Position numbers and translations under genes: made by a program
The notes under the pieces: model-generated
What the model saw: only the letters and a program-made list of their open reading frames with translations
What the model was told of the DNA's origin: nothing
The model's database searches: none
Shown here: one piece after another, positions 1 to 7,777 of the stretch
Layout: the number at the start of each line of letters is the position of its first letter
Position numbering within the stretch: the stretch's first letter is position 1
Source: Phycisphaerales bacterium UBA2402
GTDB taxonomy: Bacteria > Planctomycetota > Phycisphaerae > Phycisphaerales > UBA1924
Assembly: GCA_002343715.1 (NCBI GenBank)
Contig: DDSA01000008.1
Span: 1 to 28,009, forward strand
Direction: 5' to 3'
DNA length: 28,009 bases

Positions 1-1
1 C

Positions 2-136
2 GGCAACGGTGGGACGCCGGGCGATGGAGGCAACGGTGGAACACCGGGCGATGGAGGCAACGGTGGAACACCGGGCGATGGAGGCAACGGTGGGACGCCG
101 GGTGATGGCGGCAACGGTGGGACGCCGGGCGATGGA
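2..136 (+). repeat. 27-bp coding tandem repeat, five copies
   Basis: Five consecutive 27-base units each encode GNGGTPGDG. They differ only at third codon positions (for example ggg/gga and acg/aca), which shows selection on the protein or recent duplication with slight drift. Degenerate copies continue to about base 270. The array probably extends to the left of the window. Confidence 0.9.
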
Positions 137-619
137 GGCACTCCCGGTGATGGTGGAACCGGAGGAAGGCCGAACGACAGCGGGAACGGTGGTGCGCCTG
201 GCAATGGTGGAAACGGTGGTACACCAAACAACGGCGGTAACGGTGGAGCACCGAACAGTGGCGGAAATGGAACCGGCAACACACCCGGTCATGGCGGCAA
301 CGGTTCAGGCGGCTCGGGTACTGGAGACACAGGCAACAGCGGCCCGGGATCGGGAGGCACAGGTATAACTGCTCCTGGTGCCACACCCGAAACGCGTGGC
401 CCATCTGCCGGTGCCCGGCGCGTGGGCGTAAGCAAGGCATCACCCGCAGCCAAGAACCGTCAACCCATCCGCGTGATCAGCAAGTCCACCCACCTGAAAC
501 GGGTCGTCCCCCAGGTACGCATGTCCAGCACACCTCAGAGCACCAAACACCGCACCACAACCGTGGTTGTGCCGAGAGCGCCGCTGAGCCGCTTGCACGC
601 GGGCGTTCCGGTCCACTAG
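2..619 (+). CDS. Glycine-rich Gly-X-Y repeat protein, C-terminal part (5' end outside window)
   Basis: The frame beginning at base 2 stays open to the TAG at 617-619. It starts with five near-identical copies of the nonapeptide GNGGTPGDG, then degenerate Gly/Asn/Thr/Pro sequence to about base 370. Glycine falls at every third position (G-N-G, G-T-P, G-D-G), with a few breaks such as N-D-S, so this is formally a collagen-like Gly-X-Y pattern. The last roughly 80 residues differ: they are basic and rich in Ser, Thr, Arg and Val, with no recognised domain. The N-terminus, and so any signal peptide, is outside the window. Another frame over the repeat is also open but reads as an Arg/Ala/Met/Glu repeat and ends near 368, so I take it as a shadow. 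A strong terminator follows. Function is unknown; a secreted or surface structural protein is a guess from composition. Confidence 0.7.
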   Translation, partial: GNGGTPGDGGNGGTPGDGGNGGTPGDGGNGGTPGDGGNGGTPGDGGTPGDGGTGGRPNDSGNGGAPGNGGNGGTPNNGGNGGAPNSGGNGTGNTPGHGGNGSGGSGTGDTGNSGPGSGGTGITAPGATPETRGPSAGARRVGVSKASPAAKNRQPIRVISKSTHLKRVVPQVRMSSTPQSTKHRTTTVVVPRAPLSRLHAGVPVH

Positions 620-649
620 ACACTCGGGACTTCGGTTCGTCTCACCACC

Positions 650-671
650 GGCCCGCGGAAGCGGGCCTTTT
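650..671 (+). terminator. Rho-independent terminator after the Gly-X-Y gene
   Basis: A perfect 7-bp GC stem, GGCCCGC (650-656) with GCGGGCC (661-667), closes a GGAA tetraloop and is followed directly by TTTTCTCTTTT. It lies about 30 bases after the TAG of the repeat protein and about 40 bases before the peptidase ATG, so it separates the two genes. Confidence 0.9.
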
Positions 672-712
672 CTCTTTTGGGGTGCTGCAATCGTGCGCGT
701 AGCATTGACAGC

Positions 713-1909
713 ATGAAGCCGATCTCACCAACGCAACGGGCCATGCATCTGCGGTGGCTGCGTGAAGTAGCCCAACTACCCACTGCCTCAGGGCGCGAAG
801 AACGCGTGATCACATGGATCGAACACTGGCTGGCAGATCGACCTTCCCTTCGTCTCACCCGCGATGCCTCCGGCTCGATGCACATCGCCCGAGCCGATGA
901 GCCGCCGGGCAGGCCGATGTATTTCACCGCGCACCTGGATCATCCGGCGTTTGTCGTCGAACGCATCGTGGCCCCCGATGTGGTGCAGTGCTCGTTCCGC
1001 GGCGGGGTGATGGACCCGTACTTCGTCGATGCCCCGATCGTGATCCACGATGGAACCGGCGCCACGCACCGCGCGGCGCTCTTCGGTGAACCTCGCACCG
1101 GGGAGCCGGACCCGCGAGGCCGGCCTGATCCGTTCAAGCACTACATGGCCGAGTTGCTCCACCCCACCGATGCCATCCGGATCGGTGATGTGGGCGTGTG
1201 GGACGTTGGACCGTCCGAGATCATCGAGGGTCTGTTCCATGCACCGGCGTGCGACGACCTGGCGGCGCTGGCGGCAGCGCTCGCGGCGTACGACGTACTC
1301 CTCGCCGCTCCCGCGGCTCAGCCCACCAGGCTCCTCTTCACACGCGCGGAGGAGATCGGCTTCGTGGGAGCGATCGGCGCGTGCCGCGCCGGCACGATGC
1401 CGCGTGATTCCCGCGTGATCGCGCTGGAGAACAGCCGGAGTTTCGCGGACAGCCCGATCGGCGGCGGACCGATTGTGCGTGTCGGGGATCGCCTGTCAAT
1501 ATTCACGCCGCGGCTCACCGATGCGGTCGCCAGGCGCGCGGAAGAAATCGCCGGCGGCCCCGCGCAGGTCACGGCCACCCAGCGTGCCGCCGAGGGGCCG
1601 CCGTGGAAATGGCAGCGAAAACTGATGGCGGGGGGCGCGTGCGAAGCATCGGTTTTCTGTGCCGCGGGGTATGAAGCAACGTGCATCTGCCTTCCCCTTG
1701 GAAACTACCACAACATGGCCGATCTGGAGGCGGTTCAGAACGGGGTTCCTGGTGCCTCGGCGAAAGTAGCGAGGGAGTTCATTTCCGTCTCGGACTTCGA
1801 GGGCTTGGTGGACCTGCTGGTGGCGTGCGGTGAACGCCTCCCCGAGGCCGCGGGGATCGGTGAACGCTTCGAGAAGTTGTGGACTGAACGAGCGTTTGTG
1901 CTGGGGTAG
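713..1909 (+). CDS. M42-like zinc aminopeptidase
   Basis: A 398-residue protein with the layout of the M20/M28/M42 co-catalytic metallopeptidase clan, closest in pattern to M42 glutamyl aminopeptidases. Visible candidate metal ligands and catalytic residues, in order, are HLDH (His74, Asp76), CDDLA (bridging Asp181 or 182), the catalytic pair AEEIGFVGA (Glu213-Glu214), ALEN (Glu239) and GNYHN (His343). By family, such enzymes form cytosolic multimers that trim N-terminal residues from peptides. I see no signal peptide. The ATG at 713 is chosen because the upstream in-frame extension runs into the terminator at 650-671; no good Shine-Dalgarno is visible. Glu239, where many homologues have Asp, and the His-containing second metal motif are compatible with activity. 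Substrate is not predictable. It could equally be labelled M20/M28-type. Confidence 0.82.
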   Translation: MKPISPTQRAMHLRWLREVAQLPTASGREERVITWIEHWLADRPSLRLTRDASGSMHIARADEPPGRPMYFTAHLDHPAFVVERIVAPDVVQCSFRGGVMDPYFVDAPIVIHDGTGATHRAALFGEPRTGEPDPRGRPDPFKHYMAELLHPTDAIRIGDVGVWDVGPSEIIEGLFHAPACDDLAALAAALAAYDVLLAAPAAQPTRLLFTRAEEIGFVGAIGACRAGTMPRDSRVIALENSRSFADSPIGGGPIVRVGDRLSIFTPRLTDAVARRAEEIAGGPAQVTATQRAAEGPPWKWQRKLMAGGACEASVFCAAGYEATCICLPLGNYHNMADLEAVQNGVPGASAKVAREFISVSDFEGLVDLLVACGERLPEAAGIGERFEKLWTERAFVLG

Positions 1910-1991
1910 ACCGAGGCCGCTTCCATCGTGTGTGAGTGTTCGCGCGGGTGCGGGATTCCGGATCAATCACATCGCCTTATCACCCTGGTTC

Positions 1992-2735
1992 ATGCTTTCC
2001 CCTACCTCTCGATTTTCTGATCGCGCCTCGGAGTATGTGAAGTTCCGACCAACGTACCCGCCGGCGGCGGTCGATGCGGTGCTGGACGGGTTGGGGTTGC
2101 CCTCCGGGTTGCTTGCGGCCGATGTGGGGGCGGGAACAGGCATCTCGGCACGGTTGCTGGCCGATCGAGGTTGCCGGGTGATCGCCATCGAACCGAACCG
2201 GGCGATGCGCGACGCGGCGGAACCACACCAGCGCGTCGAGTGGCGTGATGGATCGGCTGAAGACCTTGGCTTGCACAGCGAGAGCATCGACCTGGTGATA
2301 GCGGCGCAGGCGTTCCATTGGTTCCGGCCGACGAGCGCGCTGGCCGAGTTCGCGCGGGTACTCCGACCGGGCGGCCGCTTGGCCCTTGTCTGGAATCTGC
2401 GCGATAACCGCGATGCGTTCACGGCGGGCTATACGGCGGCGCTGCTCCGCACAGCGATCGATGATGCCGTGGAGAAGGACCTTCAAACCGATTCACTCGC
2501 GGCGTGCGCGTTGTATCAAACCGCGCATCGACTGGAGTTCGAGGGCGTGCCGCAGTCGTTCACGGCCGAAGGGTTGTTGGGCCGGGCGCTCTCCTCGTCG
2601 TACGTCCCCAGAAGCGGACCGGCGCACGCAACGTTGGTCTCCGAGTTGAACGCCCTTCACGCGGCTCATGCGGACGCCCAGGGCCGCGTCCAACTTCGTT
2701 ACCGCACCGAAGTCTGGCTCGCGCGGCGGCTGTGA
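1992..2735 (+). CDS. Class I SAM-dependent methyltransferase
   Basis: A 247-residue Rossmann-fold methyltransferase. Motif I is AADVGAGTGISARLL (about residues 37-51), followed by the acidic loop VIAIEPN at the end of strand 2, then GSAEDLGL, and the motif IV region DLVIAAQAFHWF. The post-motif LRPGGRLALVWN is typical of the Methyltransf_11 group, in which the FHWF signature resembles trans-aconitate-methyltransferase-like and small-molecule methyltransferases. The ATG at 1992 fits the usual N-terminus (SRFSDRASEYVKFRP); longer in-frame versions would run back into the peptidase gene. It sits 82 bases downstream of the peptidase on the same strand, and a terminator follows. The substrate is unknown. 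Confidence 0.88.
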   Translation: MLSPTSRFSDRASEYVKFRPTYPPAAVDAVLDGLGLPSGLLAADVGAGTGISARLLADRGCRVIAIEPNRAMRDAAEPHQRVEWRDGSAEDLGLHSESIDLVIAAQAFHWFRPTSALAEFARVLRPGGRLALVWNLRDNRDAFTAGYTAALLRTAIDDAVEKDLQTDSLAACALYQTAHRLEFEGVPQSFTAEGLLGRALSSSYVPRSGPAHATLVSELNALHAAHADAQGRVQLRYRTEVWLARRL

Positions 2736-2747
2736 AGCGCAACAAGA

Positions 2748-2780
2748 AAGCCGGCCCCCTCTCTATCCGCGGGCCGGCTT
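2748..2780. terminator. Bidirectional terminator between methyltransferase and PEP-CTERM gene
   Basis: A perfect 10-bp inverted repeat, AAGCCGGCCC (2748-2757) and GGGCCGGCTT (2771-2780), with a 13-base loop, lies between two convergent genes. On the minus strand the stem is followed by TTTCTTGTTG, a reasonable U-tract. On the plus strand the tail is weak (TTCCTCGG). It best serves the minus-strand PEP-CTERM gene and probably also stops methyltransferase transcripts. Confidence 0.75.
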
Positions 2781-2875
2781 CCTCGGTTGGCTGAGATTGA
2801 GCATTCACGCCGCGGCGAACCGGCGGAGAGGGTCAGGCCCCGCCCGGAAGAGAGTGCGGCGAAAGATCGTTCAAA

Positions 2876-3568
2876 CTACCGGCGTCTTCGGGTGGCGGCG
2901 ATGCCGCCGAGAAGACCCAGTGCGATGGCCCCCGGTGTGGGAACGACGTTGGTGCTCCCGGTGAAAGCCGTATTCCCGAAGAATGTCTGAAAGGCACCAC
3001 CGGGACCGATGATCTCCGGCCCGCCCATGACGTTGGTCACGTTGCTGAGGGCGAACGTGCCGTCCTGGGCGTTGTCGAGCGTACGGCCCGGCGCGAGAAG
3101 GGCGGTGAGTCGCGGACCCGCCGAATAGGACAGCCCGGTGTTGTTATTCAGGAGGATGACGTTCGTGCTCCCGAAGTGAATGAACGTTCCCGCGGAAACG
3201 GTTCCCGAGATAATGTCGGTTCGGACATTACCTGTAAAGTCATAAATAGCGAAGTTTCCCGCCACGGGCGCACGAAAGAAACCTCCGCCCATGTCCACTG
3301 CCGGGGCGAGGGTCATCGTCACCGCCAGGCGCGCGTTGGGGAAGTTCACGACCCCGAACCCCTCGTTGGTTCCGTCAACGGTGAAGTTGAGAACCGCGTT
3401 CTGGTTGAACACGAGAAGGCCGGTGTCCACACCGCCGGCGTTGGCGATGTTGGTCATCGTCGCCCCGAGCGGTGGAGGCGCGAATGAAAACGTAATGACT
3501 CCGGCGAGCGCCGCCGGGCCTGCGAACAGGCCCGCCAGCGCCGCCACGGTGCGACGGCGTGCGAACAT
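2876..3568 (-). CDS. Secreted PEP-CTERM-type protein
   Basis: A 230-residue exported protein. The N-terminus has a basic stretch (ARRR) and a hydrophobic core ending in GPAALAG, a Sec signal peptide with likely cleavage near residue 22. The mature part is beta-rich and Asn/Thr/Gly-rich with no recognised domain. The C-terminus is a sorting-signal triad: VPTPGA, a short hydrophobic stretch (IALGLLGGIAA) and TRRRR. In known systems such tails are recognised by exosortase-type transpeptidases and the protein is anchored or released at the surface; no exosortase is in this window. A strong AGGAGGT precedes the ATG, an unusually good ribosome-binding site here. The leader contains hairpins and the gene ends at the 2748-2780 terminator, so it is probably monocistronic. 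Biological role is unknown. Confidence 0.85.
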   Translation of the reverse strand: MFARRRTVAALAGLFAGPAALAGVITFSFAPPPLGATMTNIANAGGVDTGLLVFNQNAVLNFTVDGTNEGFGVVNFPNARLAVTMTLAPAVDMGGGFFRAPVAGNFAIYDFTGNVRTDIISGTVSAGTFIHFGSTNVILLNNNTGLSYSAGPRLTALLAPGRTLDNAQDGTFALSNVTNVMGGPEIIGPGGAFQTFFGNTAFTGSTNVVPTPGAIALGLLGGIAATRRRR

Positions 3569-3883
3569 ACCGACCTCCTGCTCCCGCGACGGTGCGGAGC
3601 ATCTGCCAACCTGCCAAACGCCCGGCTTCGGCCGGACGTCAGAATCTCCCGAGTTGTGATGGGGAGGCCCGTTCCTGTCGGAGCGCTATCCGCGCTCCCG
3701 GGCCACACTACAACATGCCACACGAATTCAAGAAGTGCAAGGAAAAAACGGAAAAATCCTCAAAATCGTTCAAATTGTTACACGCCTTCCAGGCGAACCA
3801 TGACGAACGGCCTCCTTGGGCCGCTTTTTGGCCGAGATTGCGTATCCCGACTTGCCATACCCTGACGATAACCTACCCGCCTC
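3569..3883. other. Divergent intergenic region with structured leader
   Basis: This 315-base gap lies between the PEP-CTERM gene (minus) and the membrane-protein gene (plus). Nearest the PEP-CTERM start is a hairpin, CCGGC-TTCG-GCCGG (3622-3635), with a UUCG-type tetraloop. Further out is a nested stem at 3666-3704, GGCCCG/CGGGCC outside GGAGCG/CGCTCC. Bases 3720-3790 are unusually A-rich for this genome (caaggaaaaaacggaaaaat) and could hold promoter elements, but I could not fit convincing -35/-10 boxes on either strand. No ORF in it looks real. Confidence 0.6.
3573..3579 (-). promoter_or_regulatory. Strong Shine-Dalgarno of the PEP-CTERM gene
   Basis: AGGAGGT on the minus strand ends 4 bases before the ATG at 3568. 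It fixes the start and suggests high translation. Confidence 0.8.
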
Positions 3884-5089
3884 ATGAAAGACAATCGCCG
3901 ATTTCCATCCTTTGATCCGGCGCTCGGGCCAGGCCCGTTTGCATCGCTCTTCTGGCCGAAACTCCTCCACGCGGCGGGGCTGGCCCTTCGGCCTCAACGA
4001 GTCCTGCTTGGCATGTTCGGCGTCCTTCTGATCGCGCTGGCGGATCGGTTGCCCGTCCTCTGGAATAAGGGAGGCGCTCAGGCGTTCCAGTCTTGGCTGG
4101 CGGGCGCGGTTGAATCACTCGGCCGGGTCCGGAGCGGTCTGACCGGTGCGGATCCCGGCCTTGTCGGCGGCGGGTTGGGATCGATCTTTATCTCATCACC
4201 ACGAGAGTTGTTCGCGCACGCCCCGTTGGGCACTCTCGTCACACTTCTGATCTCGCTCCCGGCGTGGGCACTGCTCTCGCTGGCCGTATGCCGCTCGTGC
4301 GCCACGGAGTTCGCGCTCGGTGAGCGTCTCACGTGGCCCGAATCGGTGGCGTTCGCCCGCTCGCGTTGGCTCTCGGGGATCGGCGTTCTGTTGTCGCCGT
4401 GGATCGTGCTCTACTCGACGATCCTGCTGCTCGCCATCCTGGGGTGGGTGCTGCTGCGATGGCCGTACGTTCAAGTGCTCGGCGGCGCGGTCTATGTGAT
4501 CGCGTTGCCGCTGGGCGTTCTTGGTGTGGTGGTTCTCCTGGGCCTGCTGCTGGGCGGGTGGATGCTCGTCCCGGCCGTGGCGTGCGAAGGTTCGGACTGG
4601 ATCGACGGGGTCCAGCGCGTGTACGCCTACGCCGTGGCGAGGCCGGCGCGTTTGGCGGCGTATCTCGTCGTGCTCGCGATCGCCGGAGTTCTCTGTATCG
4701 GCGCCGCCTGGGTGGTGACCCATCTGATCGCCGGTTTCACGTTCCGCGCTTCGATGTTGTGGCTGCCGGACACGACCGCCGCGAACCTTTCGGGACGCAC
4801 GCTCTGGATGCACCAGGCAGCGGACGCGAGCGATGCAGCGGACGCGATCGCCGACACCGATGCGGGCGGGTCCGCCGCACGCGGACTAGTCGGATTCTGG
4901 ACCAGGCTCCCGCTGTGGCTCGCGCTGGGATACGCGGCGAGTTATATCTGCTGCGCCGGCACCGTGCTGTACCTGACCATGCGGCGCGTCTGCGACGGGC
5001 AGGATATCGGCGAGTTGTGGAAGCCGGGGATGATCCCCGGCACGGGCGCTCCTGTCAGCCCCGAAGGTGAAGAGGGCGATGATGAGTGA
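3884..5089 (+). CDS. Polytopic integral membrane protein of unknown function
   Basis: A 401-residue protein with about six or seven hydrophobic segments, near residues 38-55, 113-135, 163-190, 195-230, 255-283 and 335-357. A hydrophilic loop rich in Ala and Asp (about 305-330) precedes the last segment. The tail is acidic (PEGEEGDDE). The cytosolic-looking loop between segments 2 and 3 contains CRSCATEFALGERLTWPES. I recognise no transporter or enzyme motif. The start ATG is 14 residues upstream of the first Pro/Phe-rich segment, with no Shine-Dalgarno. A small ORF follows 9 bases downstream and may be co-transcribed. Similar unassigned membrane proteins are common in planctomycetes; I do not assign a role. 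Confidence 0.75.
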   Translation: MKDNRRFPSFDPALGPGPFASLFWPKLLHAAGLALRPQRVLLGMFGVLLIALADRLPVLWNKGGAQAFQSWLAGAVESLGRVRSGLTGADPGLVGGGLGSIFISSPRELFAHAPLGTLVTLLISLPAWALLSLAVCRSCATEFALGERLTWPESVAFARSRWLSGIGVLLSPWIVLYSTILLLAILGWVLLRWPYVQVLGGAVYVIALPLGVLGVVVLLGLLLGGWMLVPAVACEGSDWIDGVQRVYAYAVARPARLAAYLVVLAIAGVLCIGAAWVVTHLIAGFTFRASMLWLPDTTAANLSGRTLWMHQAADASDAADAIADTDAGGSAARGLVGFWTRLPLWLALGYAASYICCAGTVLYLTMRRVCDGQDIGELWKPGMIPGTGAPVSPEGEEGDDE

Positions 5090-5098
5090 CCGGTTTCG

Positions 5099-5380
5099 AT
5101 GATGCACGGGAACGCATTTTCTCCGCACGGACACGTCGAGGGCTCGGACGCGAGGGATCGGGCCGTGAGGGTGGCCGGTGAACTCGCTGAACGGGGAGTT
5201 GGAAGTGTGGAACTGCGAGCACGCGGCGTATCACGTGTGCTCGCCGCGCGTGTCACCGACCTCCCCGGGGAACTGCTCGGAGCGGTGCGTGGCGAGTTGA
5301 TCGTTCATTCGCTCGGGGTGAAAGTCGTTTTCGACGAATCAGGAGCCTCGTGGGAGCGGCTCGACGGGGAGCAGGTCTGA
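5099..5380 (+). CDS. Hypothetical protein, 93 residues
   Basis: A small ORF starting 9 bases after the membrane-protein stop. Its codons show the G/C third-position preference of the neighbours. The peptide is soluble, with alternating predicted helix and strand (DRAVRVAGELAERGV, then SRVLAARV, then GELIVHSLGVKVVF). No family is recognised. Its last 42 bases overlap the 3' end of truB, which runs in the opposite direction. The tight spacing supports co-transcription with the membrane-protein gene; the absence of a clear Shine-Dalgarno and of any known relative keeps confidence moderate. Confidence 0.55.
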   Translation: MMHGNAFSPHGHVEGSDARDRAVRVAGELAERGVGSVELRARGVSRVLAARVTDLPGELLGAVRGELIVHSLGVKVVFDESGASWERLDGEQV

Positions 5381-6079
5381 CTGCGCCAGCACAGCCGGGA
5401 GTGCATCGAGAGGGCAAGCTCGAACGAGTGTGCATTCACCGACCGCGGTGCGCCGAAGATCGGTGAGGTACCCCCCGCACCCCAGGGACGATCCGAGATC
5501 CCGCGCCAGAGATCGGATGTAGGTGCCTTTGCCGCAGTCGACGGAGAGACGCAGCGTCGGCCAGTCGTACCCGTTGATCCGGATCGCATGGACAACGACC
5601 GCACGTGCCGGGATCGCAACTTCTTTCCCCGCGCGGGCCAGGTCGTAGGCCCGTTGGCCATCGATATGAACCGCCGAAAACGCCGGCGGGCACTGCATGA
5701 TCGTTCCGACAAAGCGGGGCAGCACGGCCTCGATATCGGCGGGCCCGGGGATTCGTTCCGGAATCACCGCGGTGAACGTGCCCTCCGCATCGTCGGTCGA
5801 TGAGATGCCCGACAGGTCGATCACCGCGTCGTAGGCCTTGGGCTGCCCCATGAACTCAGAGACGCGCTTGGTCGCGCTCCCGACCAGCACCACGAGCACG
5901 CCAGTGGCGAGAGGGTCGAGGGTTCCCGCGTGGCCAACCTTGATGCGTTTGGGCGCACCGCCGCGGCGAAGACGGGCGCGGATCGCGGCACAGACCTGCA
6001 TCGATGTCGGGCCTTTGTGCTTGTCGATGATGAGCAGCCCCGATGGGGTCGGAACCTGCGGCCGCATCGGATCTGTCAT
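5339..6079 (-). CDS. truB: tRNA pseudouridine(55) synthase TruB
   Basis: A 246-residue enzyme that isomerises U55 to pseudouridine in the T-arm of tRNAs. The N-terminal GLLIIDKHKGPTS, the catalytic loop VGHAGTLDPLATG (Asp55) and the later motifs RAYDLAR and CGKGTYIRSLARDLG are diagnostic. The protein ends soon after the catalytic domain, so it lacks the C-terminal PUA-like extension of the roughly 310-residue E. coli type. The ATG at 6079 is chosen because MTDPMRPQ leads directly into the conserved start, GGAGG sits 8 bases upstream (6088-6092), and the ATG overlaps the stop of the preceding glycosyltransferase gene as ATGA. This implies translational coupling. In many bacteria truB lies near infB/rbfA; here it does not. 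Confidence 0.96.
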   Translation of the reverse strand: MTDPMRPQVPTPSGLLIIDKHKGPTSMQVCAAIRARLRRGGAPKRIKVGHAGTLDPLATGVLVVLVGSATKRVSEFMGQPKAYDAVIDLSGISSTDDAEGTFTAVIPERIPGPADIEAVLPRFVGTIMQCPPAFSAVHIDGQRAYDLARAGKEVAIPARAVVVHAIRINGYDWPTLRLSVDCGKGTYIRSLARDLGSSLGCGGYLTDLRRTAVGECTLVRACPLDALPAVLAQSDLLPVEPLPRGS

Positions 6080-7776
6080 GGTCGTGCCTCCGCGATGGCG
6101 ACCAGAACGCGTTGGCCCTTGGAGTAGTTGAACCCCAGCGTGCCGCCGAGCGATTTGAGTTCCGGCCTGCGGTTCAGGAGTCGTTCCTCGATCACGATCA
6201 ACGCGCCAGGATTTCGTTCGAGCCATGCGGCGAGATCCCCCTCCCGCACGCGCCGGGCCCGGCCACGGGTCTCGAAGATCAGGCTGTCTTCTTCAAAACC
6301 AACAGCGGCGATGGGCCGAGCGGCCGCCGGATCGTGCCGGGAGAGCAGTCCCACCACCGAGCGCGAGGTCCAGATCATCGGGAGTCGGGGCAAGCCGGCG
6401 CAGATCAGCATGCCTCCCACTCCGGCAAGGGCGATGCCGCCCGTGTGCATCGCGGTCAACCCGCGGGCGAGCCAGGAACGACGCGTCCACACATAGAACA
6501 GCGCCGCGGTCGGCACGCCGAGCAATCCCGCGGCCGCGCCGAGCAGCGGGCGGCTGTCGCTGCGCAGTGAGTACGCAAAGACGGCTACACCAGCGCTCGC
6601 AAAGACCACCGCGCCCAGCATCCACGCCCTCGCCGCGAACTTGCCCCACCAGGTCGAGAAGACCCGCCGCGTCAGCAGCCGCGGGCGAAGCACGAAGCGT
6701 GCGGCCAGAAGGGCGAGCGCCGGGTAGAGCGGCATCGTGTAGTGCGGCAGTTTGGTGGCCACAATCTCGAACATGATCCAGGAAGGCCCGGCCCACGCGA
6801 TCAGGAACCACTCCGGGCGGGCGGGGAGGGATCGGGTGCATGGCGTCAGGCGGAACGCTCGCCACCACCCTTTCACGGTCAGCACCAGGGCGGCCCCGAG
6901 GCACAGGCACCCGGGGAAAAGCAGCACCCACACAAGCAGCGTGTGAAACCCGGGCGGGCCGGCATGCCCCTCCATCGGCGATAAGGCACGCCCGAGCGTC
7001 TCATCTATCGCAGTACGCGTCAGCACATCCGAACTCACCCGTCGCGTCACTATCCACTGCCACGGGACAACCACCGCCGCCAACAGCGACAAGCCGAAGA
7101 GCGGCGCGGTCTCGATCAGCCATCGGTACCGCCGCGTCCCGAGCGTGAACACGACGGCCCCGAGCACGACAACCAACGGCGTAACCGGCCCCTTCACCAG
7201 CACCCCGAGGGCCACACACCCCCACAAGAGCAACTGCCGCGCGGTCGTTGCACCGCGAGAAACGATCAGCCACAGCCCGAGCATCGCGCCGGTGGTGCAG
7301 GCGACCAGGACCATGTCGGCCCGTGCCTGCCGGGCCTCCCACAGAAAGACGGGGGCCACGGCGATGAACGCGGCCCCGAGCACCGCCGCCCGCGGATGGA
7401 ACATGGCAAGCCCGATCCTCCGGGTCAGCAGCACAACCACGATCGCCGCGATCAGGCTCGGGACACGGTACATCCAGATGCGGTCGCGTGCGATGTCCCC
7501 GCCCGTGAAAAGGCCGGCGCTGGACGCCTGAAGCCAATAGATCAGCGGGGGCTTGTTCAGTCTCGCTCGGTCCTGAATGCGCGGCACGACCCAGTCACCC
7601 GATTCGACCATCTGCCGTGAAGCCTGAGCAAATCTTGCTTCATCGCGGTCGACGGCGGGCATCGAGAAGAAACCCGGTAGATACACTCCCAGGCACAGCA
7701 CCACGAGCGCCCACGCCGCCGCGGGCGACGAGCACCAAGCGGACCATCGACCCGAGTTGAACACAGCACCGGACAT
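6076..7776 (-). CDS. GT39-family (ArnT/PMT-like) membrane glycosyltransferase
   Basis: A 566-residue polytopic membrane protein of the PMT_2 type. After the first membrane segment, the conserved extracytoplasmic loop reads AVDRDEARFAQ (Asp45-Glu46, the catalytic acidic pair of the family) followed by ARLNKPPLIYWLQA (Lys75). About ten more hydrophobic segments follow, with a roughly 100-residue C-terminal soluble domain. By family it transfers a sugar from a polyprenyl-phosphate donor to lipid A, another glycolipid or protein on the outer face of the inner membrane. The start at 7776 places about 20 residues before the first membrane segment. Longer in-frame starts exist, and no Shine-Dalgarno helps. 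The stop overlaps truB by ATGA. A PAP2 phosphatase diverges from it, and the two start regions abut or overlap. The acceptor is unknown. Confidence 0.88.
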   Translation of the reverse strand: MSGAVFNSGRWSAWCSSPAAAWALVVLCLGVYLPGFFSMPAVDRDEARFAQASRQMVESGDWVVPRIQDRARLNKPPLIYWLQASSAGLFTGGDIARDRIWMYRVPSLIAAIVVVLLTRRIGLAMFHPRAAVLGAAFIAVAPVFLWEARQARADMVLVACTTGAMLGLWLIVSRGATTARQLLLWGCVALGVLVKGPVTPLVVVLGAVVFTLGTRRYRWLIETAPLFGLSLLAAVVVPWQWIVTRRVSSDVLTRTAIDETLGRALSPMEGHAGPPGFHTLLVWVLLFPGCLCLGAALVLTVKGWWRAFRLTPCTRSLPARPEWFLIAWAGPSWIMFEIVATKLPHYTMPLYPALALLAARFVLRPRLLTRRVFSTWWGKFAARAWMLGAVVFASAGVAVFAYSLRSDSRPLLGAAAGLLGVPTAALFYVWTRRSWLARGLTAMHTGGIALAGVGGMLICAGLPRLPMIWTSRSVVGLLSRHDPAAARPIAAVGFEEDSLIFETRGRARRVREGDLAAWLERNPGALIVIEERLLNRRPELKSLGGTLGFNYSKGQRVLVAIAEARP

Positions 7777-7777
7777 C

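Noticed and set aside
9..368. ORF with Arg/Ala/Met/Glu repeats in another frame of the Gly-rich array
   Set aside because: It is the out-of-frame reading of the 27-bp repeat; the frame at base 2 runs on to 619, is followed by a terminator and encodes a sensible Gly-X-Y pattern.
4196..4813. 205-codon minus-strand ORF rich in Arg, Gln and His
   Set aside because: It is opposite the membrane-protein gene and its low-complexity composition marks it as a shadow.
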